DNA from: Halocatena marina
GTDB lineage: Archaea; Halobacteriota; Halobacteria; Halobacteriales; Haloarculaceae
Length of the DNA: 64,000 nucleotides
Direction of reading: 5' to 3'
Assembly (NCBI RefSeq): GCF_025913575.1
Contig: NZ_CP109785.1
Coordinates: 1,674,001-1,738,000, forward strand
Of this stretch, positions 45,244 through 55,314 are shown one piece after another. Both the position numbers and the translations under genes were made by a program. Under the pieces are notes generated by a model. The model searched no databases. It saw nothing but the letters and a program-made list of their open reading frames with translations, and was not told where the DNA came from. Positions within the stretch are counted from its first letter, which is position 1. Each line of letters opens with the position of its first letter.

Positions 45244-46965
45244 TCAGGTGTACCGGCCGTGTTCTCGCGGGTAGTCAGCGTGGAGATCATCGTCGTAGCA
45301 GTTCACCATGTCATTCAGCGCATCATCGGCCATCGCCTGGCTGGCCGGTGGGGCAGTTTCGCCCGGCTCGTCACGACCCGCAGGTCCACGGATCCCAAAC
45401 TGCGTGCGGGTTTCCGTCTCGACCCGATCGGTGAGATCCATGCCGAGTTGGAGGCTATCGAGCAGTCGCTGCTCGACGTTACCGGTGATCAGATTGCGGG
45501 CAGCCCGAACGTTGCACGCCTCGAAGTGCGCTTGAGCTTTCTGTTCGATCGTTTCTCGCTCGGCGATCATCTCCTGCTCAAACGCCTCAATTGCACCGAC
45601 TACGTCGGTGTAGAACGCTTTTGGATGCTCAGCGGTGAAGTACAACAGTCGTTTGAACTCCCGGGTCGCATAGCGCGTGGCCTCCTGATGCTGCCAGTTT
45701 TGATCTAAAAAGCCGGCTGCGGCGTTTGACGTCATGTAACGATGGTGTCTGAATTCCGGTGGTACCTCCTCGGCAGCGATCGGAATCGGTACGAAGGGGG
45801 TGGTGACCGCGCTCGTCACCGCGGTCCACAGCGTCTGTAGTTCCTCGTGCGCGTCGGGGCGCAGGTGAGCGACCTGCCCGTAGCCGGCGAAGTCGGTCGA
45901 CCAGCGAGGATCTCGAACCAGCGCGAGCATGTCTTCGAGCGTCACGGGAGCCAGCTCTTTGAGCTCCTGTTCGCGCTTTAGCGGATGACGTGCGTCCTGG
46001 AAGAATTCGGGATAGGAGTAGTCCTCACGCTGCTGTTCGGCAGGAAATTCGCCAACACCGTATACCTCAAGCAGATTGAGGCTATCGCCCTCGCCGTCCC
46101 ACCAGCCCTGCTCCTTGGCAAAGCTCACCAGCTCGTCAGAAGCCATGAAGTCTGGGTCGTTTTCGTAATCGACCGGGAAGTCGAGGATGTAGCCGAAGTA
46201 CGACACCCGTACCTCGTCTGAGCCGAGGCGTTCGGCGGCCCACAGGTCCCCGTCGGGATGGGCGAAATTAATGAACACCCATCCTTCGTTCTCGTCAGCG
46301 AACAGATGTGAATTGCCACCGTACGTCGAGTAGCCGTGCTCGTCCATCAGTCCGCCGACAACCTCGACGGCCTCTCGCGCAGTTGAGGCACGCTCCATCG
46401 CCGCACGCGATAGATCCGAGTACTGCGGGCCGTGCTGGGGCGTCGCCTCCTCGACCATCTCGACGAGTTCCGTGCGAGAAGGTGACCAAATGTCACGTGC
46501 GGCCAGACCGTGCTCGTTCAGTCCGCCGTTGGTCAGCGGCGGTGGAAAGCCAGCAAACTCCGAGTAGAATGAAGAGATGTACTTGTTGGTTTTCTTGGCC
46601 TGCGGGATCTCGGTTAGCTCGCCGGGAATGGTAGCGTCCTCGGTGGCGCCCACTGTAGTGGTGGCACCTTCGGGGTGTTGCTGTCGCGGGACGATCTCGA
46701 TCCAGTGGCTGGACGGCTCGTGCCCAAACCCACCGAGAAGAGTCGACCCGTCGTCGGTCAGATCGCTGCCGACGTAGAAGCCGATGCTCTTCTCAGAGGG
46801 GAGATCCAATCCTTCAGTAGTCTTTGTGCTGCCGTCCGGTGCGGGATTACTCTCATCTATCTCATCCTCGTTTTCGGTGCCGTTTCCCCTCGCGTAACTC
46901 GGGAGCAGCGTGGTAGCAACTGCAAGTGCACCGAAACTACGTCGAGTAAGTCGTGCTAAATCCAT
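45244..46965 (-). CDS. secreted C69 (secernin/dipeptidase-like) family protein with altered nucleophile
   Basis: 573 residues with a twin-arginine signal (LTRRSFGALAVATTLL). The body matches Ntn-type dipeptidases of family C69: SIGFYVGSDLTDDGSTLLG at the start of the mature enzyme, GGLNEHGLAARD, STAREAVEVVGGLMDEHGYS and GWVFINFAHPDGDLWAAERL. In typical members the first residue of that block is the catalytic Cys (C-T-x-F); here the aligned residue is Ser60. It may use Ser as nucleophile or be inactive. Probably exported and either hydrolyses peptide-like bonds or binds them. Divergent from the acylase gene across 370 bp. Confidence 0.88.
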   Translation of the reverse strand: MDLARLTRRSFGALAVATTLLPSYARGNGTENEDEIDESNPAPDGSTKTTEGLDLPSEKSIGFYVGSDLTDDGSTLLGGFGHEPSSHWIEIVPRQQHPEGATTTVGATEDATIPGELTEIPQAKKTNKYISSFYSEFAGFPPPLTNGGLNEHGLAARDIWSPSRTELVEMVEEATPQHGPQYSDLSRAAMERASTAREAVEVVGGLMDEHGYSTYGGNSHLFADENEGWVFINFAHPDGDLWAAERLGSDEVRVSYFGYILDFPVDYENDPDFMASDELVSFAKEQGWWDGEGDSLNLLEVYGVGEFPAEQQREDYSYPEFFQDARHPLKREQELKELAPVTLEDMLALVRDPRWSTDFAGYGQVAHLRPDAHEELQTLWTAVTSAVTTPFVPIPIAAEEVPPEFRHHRYMTSNAAAGFLDQNWQHQEATRYATREFKRLLYFTAEHPKAFYTDVVGAIEAFEQEMIAERETIEQKAQAHFEACNVRAARNLITGNVEQRLLDSLQLGMDLTDRVETETRTQFGIRGPAGRDEPGETAPPASQAMADDALNDMVNCYDDDLHADYPREHGRYT

Positions 46966-47336
46966 GACATCACCTGTCTCAGGTGTTTTAATCCATTATA
47001 TAGAAATGTTTTCTGAATTTAATTTATGTTTTTGTGTAGGATGGTCGATTGTGATCCAGTGATCGAGCGACTGATTCCGAACTCGTATGTGAACAATCCA
47101 GTCGCGGCGCTCCCGCAGTAACCCCCCGTTTGACCAGTTCGAAGAGCAGCAGTGAGTAGCGATCTCATCGCCACAGCACGTGAAAATGAGACTTCACAGG
47201 TGATCAAAACTGCGTCCGCTACTCGAATTCACGTACGATTAACCCGAAAACGAACGTACAAGGATAACGTGTCTTATGCAAAACCAAACATTCATTATAA
47301 TAGTTGTTTCACTATTATAGACATTAAAGAATAAAC
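46966..47336. other. divergent promoter region between two Ntn-type genes
   Basis: No gene. Its right end contains the strong palindrome and TATA box listed separately; its left end is AT-rich and probably holds the C69-like promoter. Confidence 0.4.
47296..47319 (+). promoter_or_regulatory. perfect inverted repeat overlapping the acylase promoter
   Basis: TATAATAGT (47296-47304) and ACTATTATA (47311-47319) are a perfect 9 bp inverted repeat with a 6 bp spacer. The left arm coincides with the TATA-like CATTATAATAG box, about 40 nt before the start codon. A regulator bound here would block TBP, so this is a good operator candidate; a hairpin in a leader RNA is less likely because the transcript should start downstream. 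Confidence 0.5.
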
Positions 47337-49706
47337 ATGGATCGTGATATATCGCGGCGTGCACTCATCAGTGCGATTCTCGCTGGAGGTGTCGCCGTCA
47401 GTGCGTTCTCACCGGTTCGGGGCTACCTCGAACGATTCGCCCCATTTTCGGGAGCTGCGTGGGATGCAACGACCCACGAGAACAATCAGACGATCGAAAA
47501 CCCATACGGAGCCGCCGATGTCCGATACGACGAATACGGCGTTCCAAACATCACTGGTGAGAACGAAAGAGCGCTCTACTTTGCAGTCGGCTACGCACAG
47601 GCCCGCGACCGCGCCTTTCAGATGGATCTTCAGCGACGGTTAATGCGCGGACAGCTATCGGCTATTGTCGGAAATGCGACAGTTGATTCCGATGAATTTC
47701 ACGTGAAGATGGATTTTGTGGGTGCAGCGAACGCTACTTGGAATTTACTCAGAGACACTACCGTCGGCACGCACATCGAGGCCTACTCAGCGGGTGTCAA
47801 CGCAGTCATAGACGACGATCCATCTGTACTCGAATGTTCTCTACTGGAGTACGAACCCGAGCCGTGGACCCCGGTCGACTCGATGTTGCTACAAAAGCAG
47901 ATTGCGTGGAATCTCACGGGAGACTTTCGGACGCTCCGAAAAGCACTCGTGAACAGTCGCCTTGGCAGGAAAGCGGCAAACGAACTCTATCCGGCGCGAC
48001 TCGATCACGGAGCACCAATCATCCGTACCGACAGCCGTTCATCGTCTCTGTCTCACGATTCACCTTCCGGCTACGCTGTCGATCGAGCACTCACCGAGTG
48101 GTTGAGTCGATTCGAATCGCCTGCCGGAATCGGCTCGAACAGTTGGGTCGTTTCTGGTGAGCACACTGCAAGCGGTGCGCCGATCGTGGCGAACGACCCG
48201 CATCTGAACCTGATGGCTCCGCCCGTCTGGTACGAACAGAATCTCCGGTCGAATGATATGAGTGTCCGTGGAGTGACGTTCCCCGGCATTCCGTTCGTGA
48301 TCATCGGCGAGAATCAGGCTGGTGCATGGGGTTTCACCAACACCGGTGCCGACGTTATCGACTTCTATCGCTACGACACCCGCGATGGGCGTTACAAGTA
48401 CGAAGATGACTGGCGCGAGTTCGACACCAAACAACACGAAATTGTCGTTACTGATGGTGAGAATCGGACGGTGACAGTCAAAAAAACCGTCCATGGTCCA
48501 GTCATCGAACGCGAAGGGGCGCACGTCGGTGTTGCGTGGACTGGCCATACAGCAGAGGAGACTGCGCGTGCAATATACGAATACAGCCACAGCACGGGGA
48601 TTGAGGACGTTTTGACGGCGACAAGGCGCTTTGATGTGCCGACTCAGAACCTCGTCTATGCTGACCGAGACGGCAACACGCTGTACTACGTTACCGGAAA
48701 GATCCCGATTCGGACAGTTGATGGCGAGGAAGTCCCCGGCGATCGGATTTTCGACGGTTCCGCCAGCGAGGCTGAATGGCAGGGATTCACGCCGTTCGGG
48801 ATGTCGTCGTGGGAGGGTTTCATCCCATTTGATGAGAAACCGCACGTCATCAATCCAGACTACATCGGAACGGCAAACCAACGGGTGATTGATAGTCCAG
48901 ATCATCACATCGCCGAAGCCTACGCTGACCCGTACTGAGGGACCCGGATTTACGACCTGCTCGACCGGCGAGCGAAGTCGGAGAAGCCGATAGACACCGC
49001 ATTCGTAAAACGAATACAGTGTGACACGCGGGACTTGCGCGCGCAAGTACTTGCTCCGCAGATCGTGGACGCTGCGCGTCACTCCGACAACACAGCATCG
49101 GTAACACAGTACGTCGATGCGCTCGATTCGTGGGACTATCGGATGGAACGGGACTCAACCGCGGCACTCGTGTTTGCACGCTGGTTCGAGCACTACCGTG
49201 AGGCGGTGTTTGGTCCCACATTCGAGCAACACGGCCTCGACTCGTCGTACTATCCAACGGATTGGGTGCTCCAGCACCTCTCACCGGACAGTTTGTGGTT
49301 TGGTGATGACTCGCGTCCAGCGGTGATGGTGCGCGCGCTCCGTCAAGCCGTCTCCGAGATCGAAGCAGCTGAGTACAATACGTACGGCGGATACAACACG
49401 ACCAGCGCGATGACTCATCCGCTTGGACTTTCATTCTTAAACTACCCCACGATAGCAACCGACGGCTCACGCGCGACAGTGAACAACTACGCGGTCGAAC
49501 AGTCAACTGGAAGCAGCTGGCGGATGGTCGTGTCGATGGATGGTTCTGTGTCGGGAGTGCTTCCTGGTGGAAACTCCGGGGCGTACTTCTCAGAACAGTA
49601 CGACGATCAGCTCCGGATGTGGACAGATGGGGAGTATAAGTCTATGAGTCGTGAGATACGCGGGACACCGACGCTTACATTCGAGACGAGTGGGGAGAAT
49701 AGATGA
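47337..49706 (+). pseudogene. penicillin acylase family Ntn-hydrolase interrupted by an in-frame TGA
   Basis: Reads as a single 789-residue enzyme except for TGA at 48936-48938 (codon 534). The 5' part has a twin-arginine-like leader (SRRALISAILAGG), the alpha-subunit pattern YFAVGYAQARDRAFQMDL, and the beta-subunit start GIGSNSW with the nucleophile Ser267 and DPHLNL. The 3' part continues in the same frame with GTRIYDLLDRR, RIQCDTRDLRAQVL, and DPxP-type segments to the C-terminus. A Tyr-Arg-Gly is expected where Tyr-stop-Gly is found, so a CGA-to-TGA transition is likely. Either a recent pseudogene, a sequencing error or read-through. The family includes acyl-homoserine-lactone and beta-lactam acylases. 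Confidence 0.85.
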
Positions 49707-49722
49707 ATTCGAGGCGAGAGCG

Positions 49723-50061
49723 ATGAGCCGCACAGCCCGCTGGCGAGCGGTCCGAACAGACGAACGGTGGCGGTGGGCAGCGATGGTTGCGTCTATCGCT
49801 GTCGGTCTCGTCGCTGCCTCAGTCCATTGGTCTGGACTGTTTCTCGGCGGATCGCTCGTTGGACTCGCATCCACGACCCGGAAGCGAGCACTCTTATCGG
49901 GTCTCGGTTTCGGTGTGTTTGTCTGGGTCGTTTTCGCACTGACGCTCTTCGTCAGCGGTGACATTGGGCGGTATCTAGCGATGGGACAAATACTCGCAGT
50001 GAGCGTTGCCATTCCAATCGGTACAGCGACGTTTGCTGCGAGCGCGCGGTGGCTGGTGTAG
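49723..50061 (+). CDS. small multi-helix membrane protein
   Basis: 112 residues with four short predicted helices: AAMVASIAVGLVAASVHW, GLFLGGSLVGLAST, LLSGLGFGVFVWVVFALTLFVSG and ILAVSVAIPIGTATFAASA. The N-terminus is Arg-rich (SRTARWRAVRTDERWRW). It starts 17 bp after the acylase stop and is probably co-transcribed with it. No family recognised. Confidence 0.65.
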   Translation: MSRTARWRAVRTDERWRWAAMVASIAVGLVAASVHWSGLFLGGSLVGLASTTRKRALLSGLGFGVFVWVVFALTLFVSGDIGRYLAMGQILAVSVAIPIGTATFAASARWLV

Positions 50062-50640
50062 CTGACATCGAGGTTCAACAGTAGCTATCCACCGAACCTT
50101 CGATGGAACAGAGGAGCCCTTTCGTGATACATCGGGTGTGTCGCTCGATTTGGTTTCGAACATCTTGCGGATAACACCGATCATCGTTGACGAACATTTA
50201 CAACGTGACGTTCAAGCGGTAGATGTCCTCTCACGACGCATTGTCATGTGCACGTCATGGATACACATCCACATATTCATACACCACATCACAGCAGTTG
50301 AGCATCATAAAAATACAAATAGATACGTAGAAGGTCCGACATTGAATAATATGAAATTTGGAGGTTTTGTGGTGACTTCCTCGCCTAAATGTATAATACC
50401 AACAGATAAGGGCTATTCTAGTGGCTATTCATAGACAGCTGCTAACAGATGTAGTACGTCATATAGCAGTTCCCTCGACAGTATAATATAATTATCTAGA
50501 TTAACTGTAGGCCATATGACGTTCACTAGTGACATACTGTTCTTTATTTCAAAAGAATTGTGAGCTTGCTTCTCATCAGTGATCCCGAGATCTATGTACG
50601 GGTCTGGATTCTGTGAGTGGGAGGAGATTTGCTCTGTCGC
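50062..50640. other. AT-rich spacer
   Basis: About 580 bp with no recognised gene, strongly AT-rich after 50270. It separates the acylase unit from the glycosyltransferase. Confidence 0.4.
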
Positions 50641-51876
50641 TTATTTCTCGACGCCGCGGGTCGATTTCCAGTCGTCGATACTGGGACCAGAGAGGAATTT
50701 TCGGAAACCAACAGCGAATGCGAGGTTCATGCTGAGGAAGTACGCGGGGAGAGAGATTAATGCCGAGGCCGACCGAGCGCGTTCGTTAGCCATCCCGACA
50801 CCAGCAAGTCCATAGCAGGCCAACTGTGCGCCGAGCAGTGCAGTGGTTGAGGCCGAAGGCGCAAGCAAGACAATGGTGACGTTGGCAACTAGTACCGCTA
50901 GTAAGACGGCGGGCATACACCATCGCAGTGCCTTGTGGGAAGCAAATTCCAAAGCGACGACGCCGTTTCGGGGATCAAGAAGTTCATGGAACCACGTGAG
51001 CACCTGGTAGTTACCTGCACCAATACGTACACGGCGGTCGTACTCGTTCCAGAGATCGCCCGTCGTCTGTTCGGTGCCGCGGGCATCCTCGGCGAAGACG
51101 ATCCGTCGGCCGGCCGCGGCTTGCTGTAGCGCAACAATGAGATCATCGGCGAATGCCTGCTCGGGAATCTGCTGGTAGTCCTCACTGCGCAGCGCCAGCA
51201 TTCCACCGTTGACACTGACGGTCGTTCCAAGTTGGGACTCTAGCTTTCGAATCGTTAGTTCATACCGCCAGTAGGCACTCTCAGTGGTCGAGCCATCCTC
51301 ATCAACAAGTTGGAGCGAACCAGTGGTACAGCCGACCGACTCGTCGGCGAGCGGAGCAACGAGTTCTGAGACAGCATCGGATTCGTACATCGTGTTCGCA
51401 TCTGAAAAGACGAATACGTCCCCAGTGGCCTCCTTGACAGCGCGGTTCAGTGCGTGGCTCTTGCCCCGGCGCTCGTCGATCGTGAGCAGCCGGGTGGACG
51501 GCCCGGCGTGACGCTCTACGAGTGCGTCTGTCCGGTCGGTTGAGTCAGAGACAACGATACACTCGAACTCGCCGTTGTACTCGATGGCCCGAGTGTTCTC
51601 AAGTTTTTCCTCGATTACGTCTTCTTCATTGTGCGCTGCAACCACCATTGTGACCGATTGTGTGGACTCGTCGGTGTCGTGCAGGGTAGGCGCCGTTGTT
51701 GACGTATCCGACGGAGTAGAATTAGAATTGGTCGAGTCGGCGCGGCAGGTAGCGAGCTCGTCTCTCCCAGTAGAGTCCTGGACCACAGCAAGCACCACGA
51801 GTAGGAGTGGGTATCCAACGTACGTGTATATTAGTGCCGCTAGTCCAGTCAGAAAAGCGAGTACACAAGAGAGCAT
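50641..51876 (-). CDS. membrane-anchored family 2 glycosyltransferase
   Basis: 411 residues. An N-terminal helix (VLAFLTGLAALIYTYVGYPLL) is followed by a Ser/Thr/Asp-rich linker and a GT-A domain: VTMVVAAHNEEDVIEEKLEN (nucleotide-sugar strand), DVFVFSDANTMYE (metal D-x-N/D site), VNGGMLALRSED, FADDLIVALQ (acceptor Asp-Asp) and DRRVRIGAGNYQ (in place of Q-x-x-R-W). Two C-terminal helices follow. It resembles processive or polysaccharide-type GT2 enzymes, probably adding sugars to a lipid-linked or surface glycan. Single gene. Confidence 0.88.
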   Translation of the reverse strand: MLSCVLAFLTGLAALIYTYVGYPLLLVVLAVVQDSTGRDELATCRADSTNSNSTPSDTSTTAPTLHDTDESTQSVTMVVAAHNEEDVIEEKLENTRAIEYNGEFECIVVSDSTDRTDALVERHAGPSTRLLTIDERRGKSHALNRAVKEATGDVFVFSDANTMYESDAVSELVAPLADESVGCTTGSLQLVDEDGSTTESAYWRYELTIRKLESQLGTTVSVNGGMLALRSEDYQQIPEQAFADDLIVALQQAAAGRRIVFAEDARGTEQTTGDLWNEYDRRVRIGAGNYQVLTWFHELLDPRNGVVALEFASHKALRWCMPAVLLAVLVANVTIVLLAPSASTTALLGAQLACYGLAGVGMANERARSASALISLPAYFLSMNLAFAVGFRKFLSGPSIDDWKSTRGVEK

Positions 51877-52085
51877 TAGTTAGCAATGTATTCTGAAAAG
51901 GGATAATAGTTAGTCATCGTGAGATGATGATTCTGGAATGTCGAAAAGAGTATTCTGCTGACAAGCAAGCTGCGCGAACAGTAGGACACAGAATAAAACT
52001 TGTGGCTTTTTATTAGATAAGTGATAAAAATGCCTTGGCGATCTGTATTCAGATAGTTTTCCATATGCTGACACTGAAAGGCGGC

Positions 52086-53216
52086 TCAGTCGATTCGGTG
52101 TGCATCGACGAACGACCAGTCGATGTCGTATCCGAGGCCCGGCTCATCGGGCACGTGGATCATCCCATCGGCATCCGGACTGGGGTGGCTGTTCAGCCAC
52201 GGGTGGGCCCACGATTCGTAGTCGTACTTTGGATGGAGGAGACCGTACTCGAAATACCGACCCGGTGTCGGCATCGAGCAGAGAAGGTGGAGGTTCGGGA
52301 GATCACAGCCGTGGACTTCGCACTCGACCCCGAATGCCTCATAGAGATTCGTCGTCTTTTTCGCTGGAGTGATCCCCCCGACATCGAACACACCGACGCG
52401 TCCGATGTCGGCAATGTTTCGCTTGAGCCACTCTGCCCGAGTCTGCATCTTTCCTTCAACTGTCTCCGGTCCAATAACAGGTATTTCAAGCTCTGCTGTG
52501 AGCCACTCGTACGAGGACATCGAATGTTCGTCCATCGGCTCCTCAAACCACTCGTAGTCGAGTTCTGCTAATCCCTCACCGAGTCGCTTGGCCTCCGTCC
52601 GGCTGTAGTAGTGAAATGCATCCAGCATCAGATCGATATCGGGACCAACCCGTTCGCGGACGGCACGGCAAGCAGCGAGGTCGCGGTCGGGAGCAGCGGA
52701 GTACGGTGGCATCCACCCGTGAAGCTTGATCGCTTCGAAACCACGGTCAACAAGATCTGCAGCAAAGTCTGCATACGCCTCGGGCGACCCCAATCCGTCG
52801 GGATCGCCGTCTCCTACCATTGTACTCGCATACGCCGGGACAGCATCACGAGCGCCGCCGAGCAGCCGGAACACAGGGACATCAGCGGCTTTTCCAGCGA
52901 CGTCATAGAGCGCACTGTCGAGAACGCCGAGCGCGCGATCAGTCAACGTCCCGCGATTCAGGCGCTGGGTGCGATAAAGCTGGTGCCAAAGTGCCTCCCG
53001 ATCGAGCGGATTTTCGCCAACGAGATGATCCGCTGCAACGGTGTTCGCTTCCCGACTGCCGCCAACACAGTACCCGTCCGGCCCCCCTTCGACAGCGATA
53101 CGTGTGATAGCGCCCGTCGCCTCGTGTGGATCTCCGGGGTGAGCGTGGCCCTTCTCATCAAACGCGTGGCGTGACTCGTAAGTGAACTCGATCGTTTCGA
53201 TGTTCCTAATCCGCAT
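52086..53216 (-). CDS. mandelate racemase/muconate lactonizing enzyme family (enolase superfamily)
   Basis: 376 residues. Enolase-superfamily acid-sugar dehydratase or racemase layout: N-terminal capping domain, then a barrel with Lys164 (FEAIKLHGW), metal ligands Asp199 (LMLDAFH), Glu225/226 (WFEEPMDE) and Glu251 (GPETVEG), and Asp278 (FDVGGIT) with His302 (EVHG) as the second acid/base pair. A Gly/Pro/His-rich N-terminus (HAHPGDPHEATGA) is somewhat unusual. It probably dehydrates a sugar acid or isomerises a hydroxy acid taken up by the nearby importer. Codirectional with the IclR regulator to its right. Confidence 0.92.
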   Translation of the reverse strand: MRIRNIETIEFTYESRHAFDEKGHAHPGDPHEATGAITRIAVEGGPDGYCVGGSREANTVAADHLVGENPLDREALWHQLYRTQRLNRGTLTDRALGVLDSALYDVAGKAADVPVFRLLGGARDAVPAYASTMVGDGDPDGLGSPEAYADFAADLVDRGFEAIKLHGWMPPYSAAPDRDLAACRAVRERVGPDIDLMLDAFHYYSRTEAKRLGEGLAELDYEWFEEPMDEHSMSSYEWLTAELEIPVIGPETVEGKMQTRAEWLKRNIADIGRVGVFDVGGITPAKKTTNLYEAFGVECEVHGCDLPNLHLLCSMPTPGRYFEYGLLHPKYDYESWAHPWLNSHPSPDADGMIHVPDEPGLGYDIDWSFVDAHRID

Positions 53217-53325
53217 CTATCCCATTTGTACCGGCTGATTCTACAACAACCTATCGATTGTGAGAGACGCTATTGCGTGCGTCAGATTCTGACAGAACAA
53301 GGAGAGCCCGTAATGTTTGGAATCA

Positions 53326-54084
53326 TCACACCGAGGTCGCATTGATCTCGATGATGTTTACCGTTCGGTGGATCATTTCAGCGAGTTCTTCGAGTCGTTC
53401 ATCACTCATTCGACTCGAAGGCCCGACAACGCTGATCGCACCGTACACATCACTATCTTGATCGCGGATCGGTGCACCGATTCCAATGAGTCCATCGATC
53501 GTCTCCCCCCGGTTGTACGCGAATCCGTGTTCGCGGATTTCCTCAAGCTCGTCTGCTAGGCGTTGCTCGTCGGTGATCGTGTTCTCGGTCAGCGCCTCGT
53601 AGTCGGTTTCCTCGAAGAACGCATCAATAACTGCAGGGGGCTTGAACGCAAGAATCGCTTTCCCCACGGCTGTATGGTGGAGCTCGTTTCGGTACCCGAC
53701 GTACAGCTCTGTTTGGACCGCATCCTCGCCGCTTGCTCTGTAGAGACAGACGCCGTTGAACTGTTCCTCGACCGTGAATAGTGCTAGTTCTTTACTCTCG
53801 GCAGCGAGACGGTCGACTTCGTCCGTAACGATGTCGTAAATGGCGTTTCGGCTGCGGACATCGTGAGCGATATCTACGAATCGAAGACTGAGACAGTATT
53901 TTTTGCCCTCCTTGACGATATACCCCTCTTGTCTGAGTGTCGAGAGGTGACAGTGAACTGTTCCCTTCGAGACGCCAAGTTCGCCAGCAAGTTCTGTAAT
54001 ACCTGCCCGCCCTCGATCCTGAAGGAGTTCAATGATCGAAAGGACCGTTTGAACCGACTTGACAGGATTTCGCGCGGTTTTCAT
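53326..54084 (-). CDS. IclR family transcriptional regulator
   Basis: 252 residues from the chosen ATG (a longer frame was rejected). N-terminal winged HTH (about 8-70) with AGITELAGELGVSKGTVHCHL, then the effector domain (YRNELHHTAVGKAILAF, GLIGIGAPIRDQDSDVYGAISVVG). It probably controls the flanking enolase-superfamily gene and the divergent flavin-enzyme operon in response to a pathway metabolite. Its promoter carries a strong palindrome, a likely autoregulatory site. The same regulator type occurs at 6167-6931 for the left catabolic region. Confidence 0.93.
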   Translation of the reverse strand: MKTARNPVKSVQTVLSIIELLQDRGRAGITELAGELGVSKGTVHCHLSTLRQEGYIVKEGKKYCLSLRFVDIAHDVRSRNAIYDIVTDEVDRLAAESKELALFTVEEQFNGVCLYRASGEDAVQTELYVGYRNELHHTAVGKAILAFKPPAVIDAFFEETDYEALTENTITDEQRLADELEEIREHGFAYNRGETIDGLIGIGAPIRDQDSDVYGAISVVGPSSRMSDERLEELAEMIHRTVNIIEINATSV

Positions 54085-54111
54085 CGTTGATTGGCTGTAG
54101 ATAGTGAACGA

Positions 54112-54202
54112 CCAATATAATTGTTTGGTAATCCCAAACAAGGCCATCGAACAACGCTGATAACCAGTCTATTCGCTGGCGACGTATCTGTACACTGTAC
54201 AG
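54112..54202. promoter_or_regulatory. IclR-type operator region with two palindromes
   Basis: TTGTTTGG (54121-54128) and CCAAACAA (54134-54141) form a perfect 8 bp inverted repeat with a 5 bp spacer, abutting the minus-strand TATA box AATTATATT (54114-54122) of the IclR gene. A second perfect repeat, CTGTAC-ACT-GTACAG (54188-54202), lies toward the divergent flavin-enzyme gene. Both suit dimeric regulator binding in a shared control region. Confidence 0.55.
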
Positions 54203-54336
54203 GGTATTCACGCGTGCTGCTAGATGGCCGCTGGATCGTTGAACAAAATTTATGATACAGTAGCGTAAACAGCTCGTATGATTGCGCTGTCGATAGCATG
54301 GGCAGACATCAGTGACAACCCGAGGATGATGCCAGC

Positions 54337-55314
54337 ATGAAGTTTGGTGTCTTCCTGAATCAGTACTACGACGAAGCCGGAGACTTCGTGGCGACTGATC
54401 TCTACGAACAAGCCGATCTGATTGAGCGCTTGGAGTTCGATTCGGTCACTGTCGGAGAACGGCACGTCCACGAAGAAGGATTCGTCGAACCACTCACAGC
54501 GCTTGCAGCCATCGCTGCTCGGACGGACAGCCTCACACTCGGAACCGCGGCGATGTTGCCTGCGCTATACAACCCGCTGAATCTCGCTGAGCAGGTAGCA
54601 ACGATCGATCGGCTCTCCGACGGTCGGATGTCGTTCGGCGCTGCACTTGGCTATCGAGCGCGTGAACTAGCACCGTTTGGCGTCGAGATGGACGAGCGGG
54701 TGGGGCGCTTTCTCGAATCGATCGGTCTTCTCAAGCAGTTCTGGACCGAAGACCGCATCAACCACACGGGTGACTACTGGTCATTCGACGATGCGTTCGT
54801 GTCGCCCCGACCGGATGATATCCCGATCTGGATCGGCGGCCACGCTGACATCGCCATCAAACGCGCTGCTTACCGTGGTGATGCGTGGATTGCGAGTGCG
54901 TCTTCGACGACCGACGACCTCACATCACAGATCGCATTCTACGAGGACGCACTCGACGAATTCGGAATGGCTCGCGAGAACAACGACGTGATTCTCATGC
55001 GTGATTGCTTTGTCGCCGACTCAGTCAGCGAGGCTCGATCGAAGATCGAACCGTATCTGCTGAATCTCTACCGACTGTACGCACGATGGGGACAGACGTA
55101 CCTCGACGAACACGAAATAGAAGTCGATTACGACGAGCTGAACGAGAAATTCGTCATCGGAACGCCCGAGGAGTGTATTGATCAGCTTCGAACGTATGCG
55201 GAACTCGGCGTCGATCACGTACTGATTCGGTGTCAGTTCCCAGGACAGCCTCAGTCGACGACGCTCGACTGCCTCAAACGATTTGGTGACGAGGTCATTC
55301 CCGCATTCAGATGA
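54337..55314 (+). CDS. LLM-class flavin-dependent oxidoreductase (luciferase-like)
   Basis: 325-residue TIM-barrel flavoenzyme. MKFGVFLNQYYDEAGDFVATDLYEQADLIERLEFDSVTVGERH and onward has the typical luciferase-family N-terminus, with LTLGTAAMLPALYNPLNLAEQVATID and the FMN-binding RPDDIPIWIGGHADIAIKRA segment. LLM enzymes use F420 or FMN for mono-oxygenation or dehydrogenation. It overlaps the next gene by 4 bp (ATGA), so it is coupled to the Gfo/Idh/MocA enzyme. A TATA-like AAATTTATG lies near 54246. Confidence 0.9.
   Translation: MKFGVFLNQYYDEAGDFVATDLYEQADLIERLEFDSVTVGERHVHEEGFVEPLTALAAIAARTDSLTLGTAAMLPALYNPLNLAEQVATIDRLSDGRMSFGAALGYRARELAPFGVEMDERVGRFLESIGLLKQFWTEDRINHTGDYWSFDDAFVSPRPDDIPIWIGGHADIAIKRAAYRGDAWIASASSTTDDLTSQIAFYEDALDEFGMARENNDVILMRDCFVADSVSEARSKIEPYLLNLYRLYARWGQTYLDEHEIEVDYDELNEKFVIGTPEECIDQLRTYAELGVDHVLIRCQFPGQPQSTTLDCLKRFGDEVIPAFR

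Noticed and set aside
48060..49082. 340-codon frame on the minus strand
   Set aside because: Antisense to the acylase gene, which has clear family motifs; no recognisable motif of its own.
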